64,000 nt of DNA from Symbiodinium natans. Its lineage: Eukaryota > Sar > Dinophyceae > Suessiales > Symbiodiniaceae. The first letter of the stretch is position 1; every line of letters begins with the position of its first letter. The stretch covers positions 238,893-302,892 of the forward strand of contig CAJNDS010002727.1 in the NCBI GenBank assembly GCA_905221605.1, in the 5' to 3' direction. Under the pieces are notes generated by a model. It was given only the letters and a program-made list of their open reading frames with translations. It was not told the origin of the DNA and did not search any database. Positions 21,582 to 34,000 of the stretch are shown in pieces. A program made the position numbers and the translations under genes.

Positions 21582-24500
21582 CTAGATCAAAGACCCCAGC
21601 CTCTTCACCTGTAGAGACATCAGACCCTCTAGCATTGAGGGGATAATTGAGGGGATAATCAGGGCCACATCAGAACCTGGAAACAACAAGCAGTATCGCT
21701 CAGTGCGTATTGGCACAAGCTCATGCCCGTGTTGCGTCGGCATTAATTCTGAACCATCCGAGTAAAGGCCAACTGTCAATGCTCGTGCTCTACTTTCAGG
21801 CACCATGGCCTCGACCTTCTCAACTTCTCGCTTGAACTCCTCACTCGGTGGCTTCACCAAGACCTGCTGTGACCAGTGAAGATGCGGGACTTGCCAGTGC
21901 AGCCTGCTAAACGCTCACGCAGCCTCTTCATAAGGCATGAAGCGATGCGGCCCCGGCTGCTTGTATTCAGCTGCCATTTTGCTGGTCCGTTGCCAGAAGT
22001 CTTTGGCAGTAGCATTGTCCTCTCACTCAAAACGTGGGCACTGTGGCATACTCACACTAAACTCTCTAACAGATTGGAACATATTCTTCAACGACGAATG
22101 TACAGCCGTACTCCCTTCAAATTCCACGCCATGTAACAAGTATGAATAAGACAAGTGGTGAGCAGCACCTGAATCAGCTTTCCGAACAAGACATGAAACC
22201 TCAGATTGGGAGATCTCTGCAATTCCAAAATAGTTGAACATGCAGGCTGCATGCTTATTTCATTCTCAGCCACCAGAAGTATTCGAGGTTGGGCCGCTCT
22301 TTCGCTGGCAGCTTCCAGTGGGCATGGACTTTCTCTTGCCAGGCCTCAAGCAGCGGGTGCTGAGCCCGGCTGGCCAGGAAGCTGCTCCTTGGAGCCCCAC
22401 TGTGCCGGACTTCCCTGAACTTCCCTGAATGTCTCTCTTGGTATAAGATAACTAAGACAACTGTATAACTTGTATAAGCAGGTCGCTAGAGCGGCACGTT
22501 TCTACAAATGGTGGGCAATGCACTCCAGAGTGTCGGGATGTCGCTGCGAATGCATCTCGACTTTAGACTGTGCAGCGTTGCAGCGTTGCGGCACTCCCAA
22601 TACATGCTTTAGTCAAGCGACATGATTGGAATCTCCTCGCCTGCATGGCATACAGCCACTGCAGCCACTGCACAAGGCACCACCACAGTTAGTTTTGGCT
22701 CACAACGGCCCATGAGTGCTGAAGCTTCTCGCACACCATCGAACCCAAACAGCACAAGCCATCTCCCGCTCCTTTCTCTGGTCCGAATGCAAAGAAGCCA
22801 TCTGCAGGAGCTGCAGCAGTATCAATCCAGTCGTCGAGTGGGCGTCGACAAAGGACTGTGGCATCTGCCCAGACTCCTTTAACATCACACAGCTGAGAAG
22901 AGCAAAGCTCTTGTGAACCTGTTTGTACACTCGGGCCTCCATAGCGAATCAACAAGAAAAGCCGCAGCACATCCGCAGCTGCAGCAGGCGGAATCCAGGA
23001 AAGGCCCAGCGAGGCTAAAGGATTGTTTGCCTTGCAGGGTACGACAGCAGTGACAGCAATGGTGACATTTCCTCGGGAATGCTCGGGTGCCTCGCGGGGT
23101 TTGATTGGGTTTGCCACACGCAACAAGCCCTGTACTTAACCTGTGTTAACCTGTGCTAATCCCAGCACTTTGTGGAAAGCTGCCTTGCAAATATCTGTGA
23201 ACTGCTTGCAGTAGTCATGGAGAACATCGGGAAGAGACTGCTCGTCAAGGGCACGCACTTCCCAACCAGGGTTCCAGAGCTCAAAGGATTTCCTTGCCAC
23301 TCGCACCGCGAGGCATGAGACACAAATCAAAAAGCCAAGTCTGAGCGTGATCCCCTATCATTCCTATGATCCCCTCCATCACCGTCTGCCGCCCATGAAC
23401 CGACGGCAGGAGGTATATGGATGTCGCGTTTCAGGCTCCCGGAGGGAGCGCGGAGGGTATTCTGCCAACTAGACTGTCTCCAGGCTCAGACACTCCAATA
23501 CGAAACATGTGCGAGAAAACAGGTGTAAGAACATCTGTAAGAAAACTTCGAGGCCGCTTAGTTTACCTAAGGTAAAGCATGGTTCTTGCCGGCACTCACT
23601 TCCGTGAAAGCAGAAGTGACAAAATGCTTTTGCTCGTACTGCATTTTTCCAACAGCAACCACCCATTTCTGATTGGTCGGACGATGTGTTCCTCTGCCCT
23701 GGTTGCGAGCCACATTCCTCAAGAAAGATAACCCTCAATAAAGCCAAAAGGGTTTAGGGTTTAGGGTTTAGGGTTTAGGGTTTAGGGTTTAGGGTTTAGG
23801 GTTTAGGGTTTAGGGTTTAGGGTTTAGGGTTTAGGGTTTAGGGTTTAGGGTTACCCTAAACCCTAAACCCTAAACCCTAAACCCTAAACCCTAAACCCTA
23901 AACCCTAAACCCTAAGAAGGCATCGGCAAAATTCCTGCTCGTTGAGCTCCTGCACTGATGGCCTTCCACTCCTTCACCTGATTGCCTCCTGACCGTCCCT
24001 TGCCTTCCCTAAACCCTTACAACTCTCGGGCAGGGTTTAGCGTTGACAGGGTCTATAGGTCTTAGTGTTTCGGGTTTATAGAGACCAGCACTGCTCAGCT
24101 TTGGCACCAAGTAAAGGGCTGTAGAGGGTTCTCTTGCCTTCCCTGAACCCTTGTAGCTCCCTAATAAATCGGGTTTAGGGTCTATAGGCTTTTCTGTTCA
24201 GGGTTTACAGGGTATAGAGGTTTGGCGGTTTATAGGGTCTGCAGGTTCTCGATCCTAAGGATGCTAAACCCCAAGCCCAACAGCCTGCGGGGAAACTTGG
24301 TGACGTCGTGTGAAAATTTGCACAAGTTTTCAACTAACAGAGCTTTAAACACACGCAGATGCGTGGGCGTCATGCAGGGAGTGCAAATCAAATACCGTCG
24401 AATGTGGAATGCCGGAACCCAAGCTTTGCTCCTCGTAAGCTTGGGCATGCTCTGTCCTGCTCTTCTGCTCTGTTGAATTCGTGTCCTCCGAAGCAATAGA

Positions 24501-25233
24501 ATGCAACGAATGTCTCTGAACCCGTGCCATGCCTATTGGACTTAGGCTTTGCGAAATCTCCAAATGCCGTGTTGTTGTTGGCCCCCCACCCCACCCCCCA
24601 CCATCCCCTCTGCAGAACAAGGAAGAACCATCCACCTTGCCCATACCTGAGTTCCTGTCGGTTTGGCCGGATGGGGGGGACTGTCCCTTACATCTGCTAC
24701 CCTGACAGCAGAACAGGTCCCTGAGTCTCACATCTGCTAGGACGCTAGGCTCTGCCATGATTGCCATGCGTCTTGCACATCTGGCAAACATGCGGTGCAC
24801 GTTCCCATCCCTGGAACCAGAGCATCCAAACAATCTTGGGAATGGTGGAGCCATTGCTCGCACTGGCAGACATTGGACAACTCCGAATCACTACCGTGGC
24901 TGTCACGTGTCCCGATGTGAATACGTGCTGGTGTTGCATACAATGGCACAAATGGGTCAATCTGTGTCAATCTCACTTCCACCTGACTTGATGCATAAAC
25001 TACTGTAGCCATCTTGTGGTAGCGCACGAGACGTCACATGTTTGATCCCGCTTCTCCAAGCTTCTGAAAGCTTCATTCGAAACGGTCTCTAAGCAACCAG
25101 CTATGAGGAGCAGCAATCCAAGAGCAACGCCAACAAAGCACCTTGGCAATTGATGGCACTTGTCAAAGGTCAGAGCAGGTTTGCCTCTGTTTTGAGGACT
25201 CGACCACTCTACTGATGCCTGTCCCCAGAACAT
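21582..25233 (-). CDS. Membrane-anchored glycosyltransferase, capsular polysaccharide synthesis (Caps_synth) type
   Basis: Predicted to transfer a sugar from a nucleotide sugar in the Golgi. A possible first exon (ATG at 25233) contains a single helix, FVGVALGLLLLIAGCLETV, as in type II Golgi transferases; its link to the rest is inferred. The catalytic exons join in frame: 24773-24862 (IPKIVWMLWFQGWERAP), 23226-23292 (LWNPGWEVRALDEQSLPD), 22937-23030 (ADVLRLFLLIRYGG), 22777-22876 (VWADATVLCRRPLDDWI, GFFAF), 22266-22399 (SSFLASRAQHPLLEAW, LEYFWW), 21921-22021 (KDFWQRTSKMAAEY, PGPHRFMPYEEA) and from 21863 (LVKPPSEEFKREVEKVEAMV). Order and motifs (WxxGW, NPGW, YGGVWADAT, SSFLA, EYFW, PHxF) match Caps_synth (Pfam PF05704) proteins. 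Donors are GA, GT, GC, GA, GA, GC. The last frame is open to a stop at 21582 but may be spliced earlier. Acceptor sugar unknown. Confidence 0.85.
21921..22021 (-). CDS. Glycosyltransferase exon 6
   Basis: Two bases plus 33 codons: DNATAKDFWQRTSKMAAEYK then QPGPHRFMPYEEA. GC donor (GCGTGA). The GT one codon further on would give the wrong phase. Confidence 0.8.
22266..22399 (-). CDS. Glycosyltransferase exon 5
   Basis: GAPRSSFLASRAQHPLLEAW, then KVHAHWKLPAKERPNLEYFW. Acceptor CACAG, GA donor (GAATGA). Confidence 0.83.
22777..22876 (-). CDS. Glycosyltransferase exon 4
   Basis: VWADATVLCRRPLDDWIDTA then PADGFFAFGP. A GA donor (GAAAGG) is needed for the frame of exon 5. Confidence 0.85.
22937..23030 (-). 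CDS. Glycosyltransferase exon 3
   Basis: Thirty-one codons plus one base, ending ADVLRLFLLIRYGG. The GC donor (GCCCGA) and a 60-nt intron restore the conserved YGGVW across the join. Confidence 0.85.
23226..23292 (-). CDS. Glycosyltransferase exon 2
   Basis: KSFELWNPGWEVRALDEQ then SLPD. Acceptor GGCAAG, donor GTTCTC. Confidence 0.85.
23750..23915. repeat. Head-to-head telomere-type repeats, (TTTAGGG)n then (CCCTAAA)n
   Basis: About 103 bp of perfect TTTAGGG units meet about 63 bp of CCCTAAA units at GGGTTACCC (about 23850). The array lies in the intron between glycosyltransferase exons 24773-24862 and 23226-23292. Confidence 0.97.
23995..24260. repeat. Decayed telomere-like direct repeat, two ~133-bp copies
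   Basis: Both copies start TTGCCTTCCCTRAACCCTT and contain AGGGTTTA/GGGTCTATAGG words. They lie in the same intron as the telomere palindrome. Confidence 0.65.
24773..24862 (-). CDS. Glycosyltransferase exon 1 of the catalytic domain
   Basis: One base plus 29 codons plus two bases. TIPKIVWMLWFQGWERAP is the N-terminal family motif. The next intron (24772-23293) appears to start with GA and contains the telomere-repeat palindrome. Confidence 0.85.
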
Positions 25234-25841
25234 GAGGGCAAGACCTCACGCGTGGCCCTCACAATCCCTCACATGAGTGTCACATGCTGTGACTGTGAGA
25301 ATCGGCAGCACGAGAGCTCAGCCTTCATGGCCAGATCGATGGTGGACTGTCGGCACCTCGGAGCTCTTGTCTGGCGGCTCGCTCCGAACACGTGAAGTGG
25401 GAAAACGCTGACAGCCAAGGATCCACCGAAGTATCCACAGCCCAGTGCGGCCCGAATTTTCGTGCCGCCCAGAGCCGGGTGAAAACCTCAATCAGGACAA
25501 TCATCTTTCAAGGTTGCGCCGTCTCCTGTCCAGACACCATGCCTCCGATTGTGAGGTCCAGTGAGTCCACCTCAGGGCCAAGTTAAAGAGCTCAGCAGAG
25601 GTAACATGTTACAATGAAATCTGCACTCGGTGAGATCTTGTGCAAAGTTCAAGCCGTCGAGACGAGGCAGATGCCTCTGGGTTGCGAGCTCTCGCTCCCG
25701 CATCAACCTTTCTGAACATTGTTGATCGTCGTGAGCATAAGAGCAGCGTACGATGTTTGCGGTGGTGACGATGCGTACGGCGAACTTATCTGAGGAGTGG
25801 GCACTTCTGGAGGACTTCAACCATTCTCTGCAAAGTTCTCT

Positions 25842-25859
25842 GGGGGGGGGGGGGGGGGG
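25842..25859. repeat. Poly-G run (18 G)
   Basis: Homopolymer. The Pro-rich minus frame through it is not meaningful. Confidence 0.95.
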
Positions 25860-26169
25860 CGGCGGGCACTCCAGGGATTTTCGGGGCATTGCGGTGATCA
25901 GGAGACCCGGCCGAGGAGAATACCTGAATTGAAAGCTAACAGACCCACAGCACCATGCGATCAACGTCCGCCGAAACCCTGGCGGGGCGGCGCCCGTGAA
26001 GTCTTTGCTCACTGGAGTGCCCCCCGCCCCCACCTCGTTTGGGGCAACTAGGTAGTTGTAACATTTTTTGTTTTGCTTAGCCAGTAGTAACTTCGTTCTG
26101 ACTTGTGATTTTGGGTTTTCGGGGGTTGACATCTTAACCTCTTCCACGAAAAATGCGGCTTTGCCTGAA

Positions 26170-27030
26170 GAAAACACAAAGGGATTGGCTTGGGCTTGGC
26201 TTGGGCTTGGCTTTGCAAGACAACGTCGGGTCAGCAGAACGAAAAGCATCTGGAGAATAAGTACAAAAACGGTAGCATAGCCAAGGGACACTAGAATAAT
26301 TTAAAACAACAAAAAACATTGTAACAAAAGCACTAGTAATAAAACAGGGTCGAGGACAAGAGCTTGGAGCGGCTTTGCGGGACTAAGGAGAAAGGTACAG
26401 CAGATGAAAGCAATATCAACGGCTTGTACGGTATCTCAAACCGTAGACCAACAACCAGCAGTACTTGACCGAAAGTTACAGATGTGAAAATGCTCGCGAA
26501 CCACGACCCGCACTCCAGAATCATGGGTTTGTCAAGGTTTGTCCGTGGCTTCTGAGGCTTCCACCGAACTTTCAGGAGAGCCTCTGCTTCTGGCGAGTGG
26601 CCCTGCCAGTCGGACATGGCTTCGGGACTCCACTTCACGATTTCAGCGATGTCAGACAACTGACAGAGTAGTGGCAGGCGTATAGATGCACACAACGCTT
26701 TGACAAGCCCAAACACTCTTCAGGCTGCAAGCCACCAAAGGAGCCACTCCGTCAAGAATATTTTTGTGGCACTCACTGCGCAACATTTGGTCAAGCAGGC
26801 TCCAAGACACGGATTGACGCCTTCAAGGACCGCATCGAAAGGGCCTCCGATGATATGCCGTCGGTTCGCAACTCTCCATGTCTGGCTCCGTATGGCCTGC
26901 AAGAACAGGTGAGATAAGAACTCCACCCTGTCACTAGTCCAAATACTTGGCGGATGCTCCAGGGAATTCTCTGCTGCATTCGTTGGGCTCCGGGGATTCT
27001 CTGGAAGGCACCCCCGGGATGCTCTGTACA
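26170..27030 (-). CDS. Probable exons of an unrecognised membrane protein
   Basis: Three adjoining minus-strand stretches look coding. About 27000-26725: VEFLSHLFLQAIRSQTWRVA, then CLGACLTKCCAVSATKIFL. About 26690-26390: EIVKWSPEAMSDWQGHSPEA, then SWFASIFTSVTFGQVLLVVG. About 26293-26215, after acceptor TATTCTAG: YATVFVLILQMLFVLLTRRC. The last two contain hydrophobic helices. No family is recognised and the joins are not resolved. Confidence 0.35.
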
Positions 27031-27038
27031 CTGCGGGA

Positions 27039-27199
27039 GGGTTTAGGGTTTATAGGGTTTAGGGTTTAGGGTTTAGGGTTTAGGGTTTAGGGTTTAGGGT
27101 TTAGGGTTTAGGGTTTAGGGTTTAGGGTTTAGGGTTTAGGGTTTAGGGTTTAGGGTTTAGGGTTTAGGGTTTAGGGTTTAGGGTTTAGGGTTTAGGGTT
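27039..27199. repeat. Interstitial (TTTAGGG)n array
   Basis: About 23 units in one orientation, with one TTTATAGGG variant near the left end. Confidence 0.97.
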
Positions 27200-27769
27200 C
27201 TATGGAAGTGGGCACTCCAGGGATACTCTGCAAGGTTGTCTGCAGATGTGGAAATGGTTCTGGGGTTGCAGCGGTCTCTTCAAGATATACGAAATTGACT
27301 TGCATTCTACATCATTCTACATCCTGTGCATTCTGTGAACTTGCCGGTGCCTCTGACAGAGTGCCGGTTGCCAGAAGGTCAACCTCACACAGCGGAAGAA
27401 CTGTCGCAGTGGTCATTTGCAGCCTTGCGTTGAGGGGCCTGGGAATCATGCTGCAGGACAGACCCAAGCACGCTCGGTAAACATTCGGTACATCTAGAAG
27501 CTAGGCAGGTACATGCACACCACGTCAGGGCGGAGGTTTTAAGCTGCTCCCCTGCCTTTCCACGGCCCCCTGCCGAAACAGCCAACTGAAAGCCACAGGC
27601 ACATGTACACCTAGCGAAGTTGATTGCTAGTGGCGACTATTCGTTTCTTCGAGCGCTTCCCCACTTGAGCTTGCATTCGCTCGTTTGGGCTGAGCTTAGC
27701 CGCAGTAACCCTTCCTTTGTCACGTGATCTTTGCAGAACTCTTGCGGCACCTTTAAGACATGTAGCGGC

Positions 27770-27905
27770 ACCTTGTCTGGGAGACAAGCAAGGAACCTGA
27801 GAACAGGGTGGACGAAAGCTAGGCTCCCGTTGATGGCAAGCGGCCATTCTTTCGGCAGCGAGAGCTCTGCAAGCTCAGAAAATGCGAGCCAGCATCGTTC
27901 ATAAG
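27770..27905 (-). CDS. Probable exon, unrecognised
   Basis: Acceptor CCCTGCAG. Reads YERCWLAFSELAELSLPKEW, then AINGSLAFVHPVLRFLACLP, with a possible donor at GTGCCG. The frame stays open to about 27637 (VPQEFCKDHVTKEG). Residue mix and acceptor support coding; no family match. Confidence 0.4.
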
Positions 27906-27959
27906 CTGCAGGGGGGCCCTGAAGGTCAGCGGGGGCCACCAAATCAAGGAAAGCACCCA

Positions 27960-27985
27960 CCCCCCCCCCCCCCCCCCCCCCCCCC
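27960..27985. repeat. Poly-C run (26 C)
   Basis: Homopolymer just upstream (minus sense) of the probable exon at 27770-27905. Confidence 0.95.
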
Positions 27986-28099
27986 ACCCCTGTGACCCTA
28001 AATCGCGGGGTTAAGCCACGCCAAGTCCTGTTGCCCCAAAACAAGAAGCTTGCAAACAAAACCTCTCGCATGCTCCAATGAGCTAGCTTTCGAAACATG

Positions 28100-31000
28100 C
28101 CTTTGAGGTCGCTTCAGGGAAGCTTGGGCTTTGTCCGAGGCTTCACGCTAGGAGCTTCTGAAAGCTTCTGCATCAGTACGGAAGGAATATGTTTGCTCTC
28201 TGATTTATCTTTGACATCTGCATTTTCGTTAGTAGAAAACCGGTATTTCCCTCGGCGCAGCAACCCCCATTTGCACAAACATGATGCTCCTTTGAACGGG
28301 TCGTCAAAAAAGGATTTGCATTGAATAATTGGAAAGTTGATTAGATGCTCTTTCTTCAGTGTTGACGTTGGCTACTTTGTTTGCGTTCTGTGTTGCGATT
28401 TCCCGGTGATGAAATGGTGCTTGGCACTGTGTGTGGGTTTTGACACCTTCAATTGTACTATCAGAGCAGTTGTATTGTGCAAAAAGGTTCGCCCCGCTTT
28501 TGAAAGGCAGCCAACCCCACACATCTCTCGTGTTTTGCGTTTGTCCTGTCTTGCCCCCATTGTATTAAAAATGCTCGCCAACGTTCGATATGTTTGTATC
28601 TATCGTTTTGTCATGCGCTTCTTTCTTTCGTTGCAGCTCCCCCCATTTCAATGTTCGTAGAACTACAGTAAAGGGTTCGCATGCTGTTTGCTAGTGGCTT
28701 TCGTCAAACCTCCGGCTCGGCCAGCAGACGCTGGCAACAGGGAGAGTGTTCTGACAGATCCCCGCTGCAGTGCTTCGCGTGCCCTGTGCGCAGAGGGCCG
28801 AGCAGCGTTCTCTGTGCCTGATGCTCCTGCACATTCCTTCGCTGAATCCTTTCCAAAAACCCAACAATGGGAGGGCCCCCACCCACCCTCCCGCTCTTTC
28901 AAGAAGAAACCACTTCATAAACCGTCGTGGGCAAATGGGCGGCGCTCCCCCCCCCACACCCCTCACTCCTTTAAGCCATGCAAAACTTTGTGCTTCAAAG
29001 AACGCATTGCCATCAACGACATCCCTTCAAAACCCACGTGAGTCCTTTCTAAACCCATCGTGCGAGCATTGCGTTTGCACATGGGGCAGCCTGCCTTGCT
29101 GTTTGAGGCAATGCAGACTGGCTGCAAAGAACATCGCACCATCAGGAGTATCTAGATGCCGCATGTGCTTGGAGACTGCTGGCTAGGGGACAGGAGCACT
29201 ATTGCTTCTACTTGGGGTTCGTCGCGACGTGTCGGGACCACTGCCAGCAATCAGAATGGGCAGGTCAGTTGGCAGCTGATGGTTCCAGCGGCAATGTCCC
29301 CCGACATGACGCCGACACATTCGAGGCGCCAAATGAAAGTCACGACCCCTGGCGCAGACAAGTCCGCCCCACCACATACCGCAACAACCGCAGCAAGAGG
29401 TGCTATATCCCCGGGGGGGAGGGAAGGAATCATCCGTCTAGGCCCACATGGCTCAGTCTACATGTGAAGTTTGCATGCCGCAGTTGTCATGCACTAGCTC
29501 CTTGGAACAAAGCAAGCCATGCAAGCCAAACCCAGTGGCACCACCGTCAGGAGACATTGAGAGAAGCAACTAGCACGACACATAGTACACTACCTTGTCA
29601 CAAGCGGTCCTTCCCGTTTGATCCCCGCCTATCAGGTAAACCCGACAGCAGCGTAAAATAAATTGCTGAGCCAACCACAGCACAAAGAGGCAACTGCGCA
29701 TGGACCAACAACCTCAGCGTAGCAGGTGCAACCCAGTGCCAAAGTTGTACCATGCTGCCCGCGAGGCCGCGGGGCAGTCCAACCTTCAATCTGAAACTAC
29801 ACCCTCGCCGTCTGCGGAAACCATCAAACTACAGCGTCGTGAAAAAGCAGCCAAGAGTCCGTACAAGTGGCCGCGCGGCCACAGGATGGTTCACTACTAG
29901 GAATACAGCATCTTGAGATATGTACAGGGCTGCGCGGAATCACAGGCAGCATGCTTCTGCTTTCACAGATCATGCCTCATCACGTTAGCACTACCGTCAC
30001 TGGCCCAGCTGCACTCCTCCCACGAGCGATGCGCGAGCCGGAAAGCGAAGTCAGTGTTCTGAACTGCAACAGGCACAACGCTTGTCACATTGTCACGTCA
30101 TGATGTCTGTTGTGTTCAATGTTGTGTTCGATCTCGGTGCGGTACCAGTGGTAGAGACTTGGACAAAGCTGGTAACAAGGTGTGCGAATGCGTGTGTGCA
30201 AGTTTTTGTCTTTGTAGCTCTCTAGTGATGAATGTGATGAATCACTTCCATCATCTTCCATCTTGCGAAGCGGACCACTAGGCCACCGCCAGCTCCTGCC
30301 AACTCATGATGCGGCTAAACTCAATTTGACGAAGCTACCGGACCGTTTGGCATGCGTCCTGCTCAAGCTGAGGAACCTCGGCCAACAAATCAGATCAGCA
30401 GGTCTGTCTCCAAAGCAAAGTACCGATGCCAGGCCTTGACGATCTTCGTATTGCTAAAGCAGCAACACCCCTCAAGTTGAGTCTCTGGCCAACTCGTACT
30501 TGCCCAGGATCAAAGGCCCCTGCTGCCACTGCAACACCTCTGACTCAGGACCCTGCAGTGCAAACATGTACACGAACATCACTTCGATTGCAACTAGGTA
30601 GGATATGACTGACCGTATGTAGAAGAGCGGGGCACCCAAGGACCGTCTTCACCCTTTGCGACGGCGTCCTGAACCTCAGGGACTTGCTCAAGGGAGCCAC
30701 CCTCTGGTCGACACCAGCACAAAACTCGATGATGTGATCCCGGCCTGCTTGATCAAGGAGATCACGCGTCCGAGACGGCGACGTGCAGCTAAGTAGCAGC
30801 GAAGTGAATCACAGCACGAGACGTTTAGATCTGAGCTTATAGGGAACCTTGAAAGGTCTACCATGGTCTACCCTGCGCCCCACATCGTGAGTCTCGTGGT
30901 GACATGTGGTGACCGTGCACACCCTTGCTGAGTAAGTTCACGGACACCGATGACAGCGCAAGAAACATGAGCGACTTGGAGTCGCAAGCGATCGGCCCTC

Positions 31001-34000
31001 TACTAAGCCTTTTTGGCTTGGTAGTCCAAAACTCACAGGTTTCCTGCGATAGCACAAAACATCTACTACTCGCTGGCGAAATTGAAGGCAGCCAGAAAGA
31101 GAATCTCTGAGGGCGACGTTGGCAGAACGAGCGGCTCAAGCGATACCATCGCGATACCATCGGGATGGGGCTTCAGGGACCAGAAATGACCACCGAGTTG
31201 TGGGGACAACCACAGCTCAGTGTTTCGATCATCATGTGACGCATCAGGAAGGAGGATGCTTGCCAATGGTGCCTTCGGCAAGCCTTTGAAACACTTCACA
31301 AGAATGGCTCAGAGAATGAATCTCGCAGATCAAGGCGCGCCAGATGGTTTTGCTCCTACAGCTACCAGCGAATGAACGCCTTTGCTGGCTTCCGTCTTGC
31401 TGTACTCAAAAGCTACATTCCTTCGATGGAGACTCAACCAGACAACGCAGGGGAATTCGAAATGCATCATTCGTGCGCTTTTCTGAGTCTGGACCAAAGC
31501 CTATGATCACCTTCACTTCCATATCCTCACACTTAGTTGCTTGCGTTTTCTTCGCCGTTCTAGAGCTGTCCGGAACCTGCCTTTGCAATTGTGGGCAATG
31601 GCTGCAAGATGTGGAAGTGCATTCCTAGACTAGAGATCTTCTGCCAGGTAGCCCTCTTTCCCCTTGTATCTTTTTGTGACGTACCTTTGCCTGAGCTTTC
31701 TGATGCAGAAAAGCATAGAAAAGCAGTATCAGCTCTAGTCCCGGGCTCTTGCAGAATTGTGAGTTGTCGCTTTTCCATTGTGCATGTAGAATTTGCAGAT
31801 GAAACCGCTAAACCGCTTTCCCTGCGTGACATCGGTTGGAGTTGGAAACAAGAATACTTTTACTAACGCCAATTCCGAAAAACAAAAACATGTAGCGAGA
31901 TTTTCCGAGTGATGGAGTTACTATGGAGTTACTCGCTCGAAATCTAAAGTGGTTGGACTGCACCTACAAGTGTTCTGCGAGGGAGGTCGCTCGACGATTC
32001 TCTGGGGACTCGAAAGTCGATGTTCAGCTTTTCATCGTACATGCATAATCCATACCTTCCAACATCACTTGCTCAGCTGATGCATCTGCGAAGGTAGAAC
32101 AAAGTGAACAAAGCTTTACCGTACAGACGCAGTCTGGGAAGCAAACCATCCTCAAGCTCTGGCCTGCAAAGGCGCATCGATGAGAGGCTTTGTGTCACTG
32201 CAACATGCTGAGAATCAGACTTCATTGCGAGAATGCTTTCTGGCGAGTTCTCCACAACCTGGCATTTGCCAGATGGTCGGAGTACATCAGATTTCCCACT
32301 CCCACAGAAAGAGGAAAGAGACGGACGCTTTTTGTACGTTTCCAATCAAAGCGGCGGCGGCGGATCTTTCAATCATGTGTGCCACCAAGCGTGAAACACT
32401 CAGAACCTGGACAGGTTTCTGGCCTCAAGTGGGTCTCATGTCAGAACTCGCTTTGATCATCCCAGATCCTACTTGTGGTAAGGAGGACAAGGCGGCAGCC
32501 CATTCCATGCTCTGCGGCCTGACCATCCTGCGGCACAACGCCATAACTCCTTTACGCCTTAAGATTGATCAAGAAATTCAAGAAGCAAAAAGGTTCCCCT
32601 GCCTCTTGGCTTCGTCCACTATACATTTGAAGCTCACCGGCTCAGTCTCTGCCAACAAGCAGAGACTCTTTCTGTCCACATACATCTGGCAGCAGGTCAT
32701 TCCGTCGTTCCCCAAACTAGTCTCGTGACTCTTGATGGCAAGCACAGGCTTCAAACAGGCATGGGATCGCATTGGCTCGAGAAAGCCCATTGATAAGCCG
32801 AGAATAAACCAGTCCATGTTCACGGGAGGCCTTGGCAACTCATATTCTGAGGCCAAGACGCTTGTTGTCCTGGACTCCTTCCTAGCGAGGTGACAATCCA
32901 AGTCTTTAGCACAATCTTAGTTCGCACGCAGCCTGCGGTGTTCCTAGCTCGTCCGACCACGCGTCATACAATGATGTCTGTCAAACTAGGAGCACGGCCG
33001 CATTGATACGGGTGATCCAGAGAGTACGCATCTGCCTCCGCTTCTTGATTCTCATCCAATACCTGCCAGAAGATTTGAGCGTCACTTCGTGGCATATGCA
33101 AGTTGTATATGGCGACTCACTGGACTGCAAACACTCAGGAATGGACAGATGATTCAGCTCCTTCATGACTCTGACCGTTGCCAGCTTGAAGCATCTTTTG
33201 GAACGACCATACATGCCTCCAAAACAGCTTGGGCATCTTAACAGCCATGCGACCGAAACACCAAGAGATCATGACGTTTGCCTTTCGCCACTGCGAAGAC
33301 GATCTCCCGAGGGATTCGTCCAAGCCTGACGGCCTCCATCTCAACACAGCATGAGCAACTGCATCATGGGCTACATGCAACAAGCTTCGCTTGTTGCATG
33401 CTTTTCGGCTCTTTGGCTCTTTGGACATATGCGTGCGAGCCGATTCTGAGACCATGGCTGAGAGCAACATCGCGGCACCGAAGGAGGCAATTGCGGCAAC
33501 GGCAGAGTGGGGTCGCTGTATACTACTGTATACTGTTGCATTCTTTGCGGTCAAGTCAGGAGACTAAACTTGTCCGTTTGGAACAATCGAAATTGACTTG
33601 CCATCAGCTGCAGCCATGACTGTTCATAAGAGCTCAAGCCTGCCCCCCGCACACACACTGCGCCATGCCGGCGCAGAAAAACGTGCATGTACAGTCATGC
33701 ACACAATGCGCACAGACGCACGGCCTCACACCCATGCACCCACCAGCAATGGTGCACGGTATCGTACTCAAGCACAGCTGCATATGCACTCACACCCGTG
33801 CTGATTAGCACACACCCGCATACACCCGCCTGGTGGATCTTTCCACTTCGCTGTAATGCCAGAACGTGGCAGTCCTCAAGGCACAAAATGTTGACCGAGA
33901 AAAACAGAAAAGAGGCTGTTGCACAGGGACCCGGGCAACTTTGCCAAGCAACATTTTCACGTATGTAGTGATCGCCTTCACCTGCGAGCATCTAGCACAT

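Noticed and set aside
23750-23915. Simple telomere-telomere chromosome fusion
   Set aside because: Exons of one gene continue in frame on both sides, so a plain end-to-end fusion does not explain it.
25572-26291. 239-aa minus frame
   Set aside because: Runs through an 18-base G homopolymer giving poly-Pro; only its first 25 or so residues (a helix after an acceptor) look exonic.
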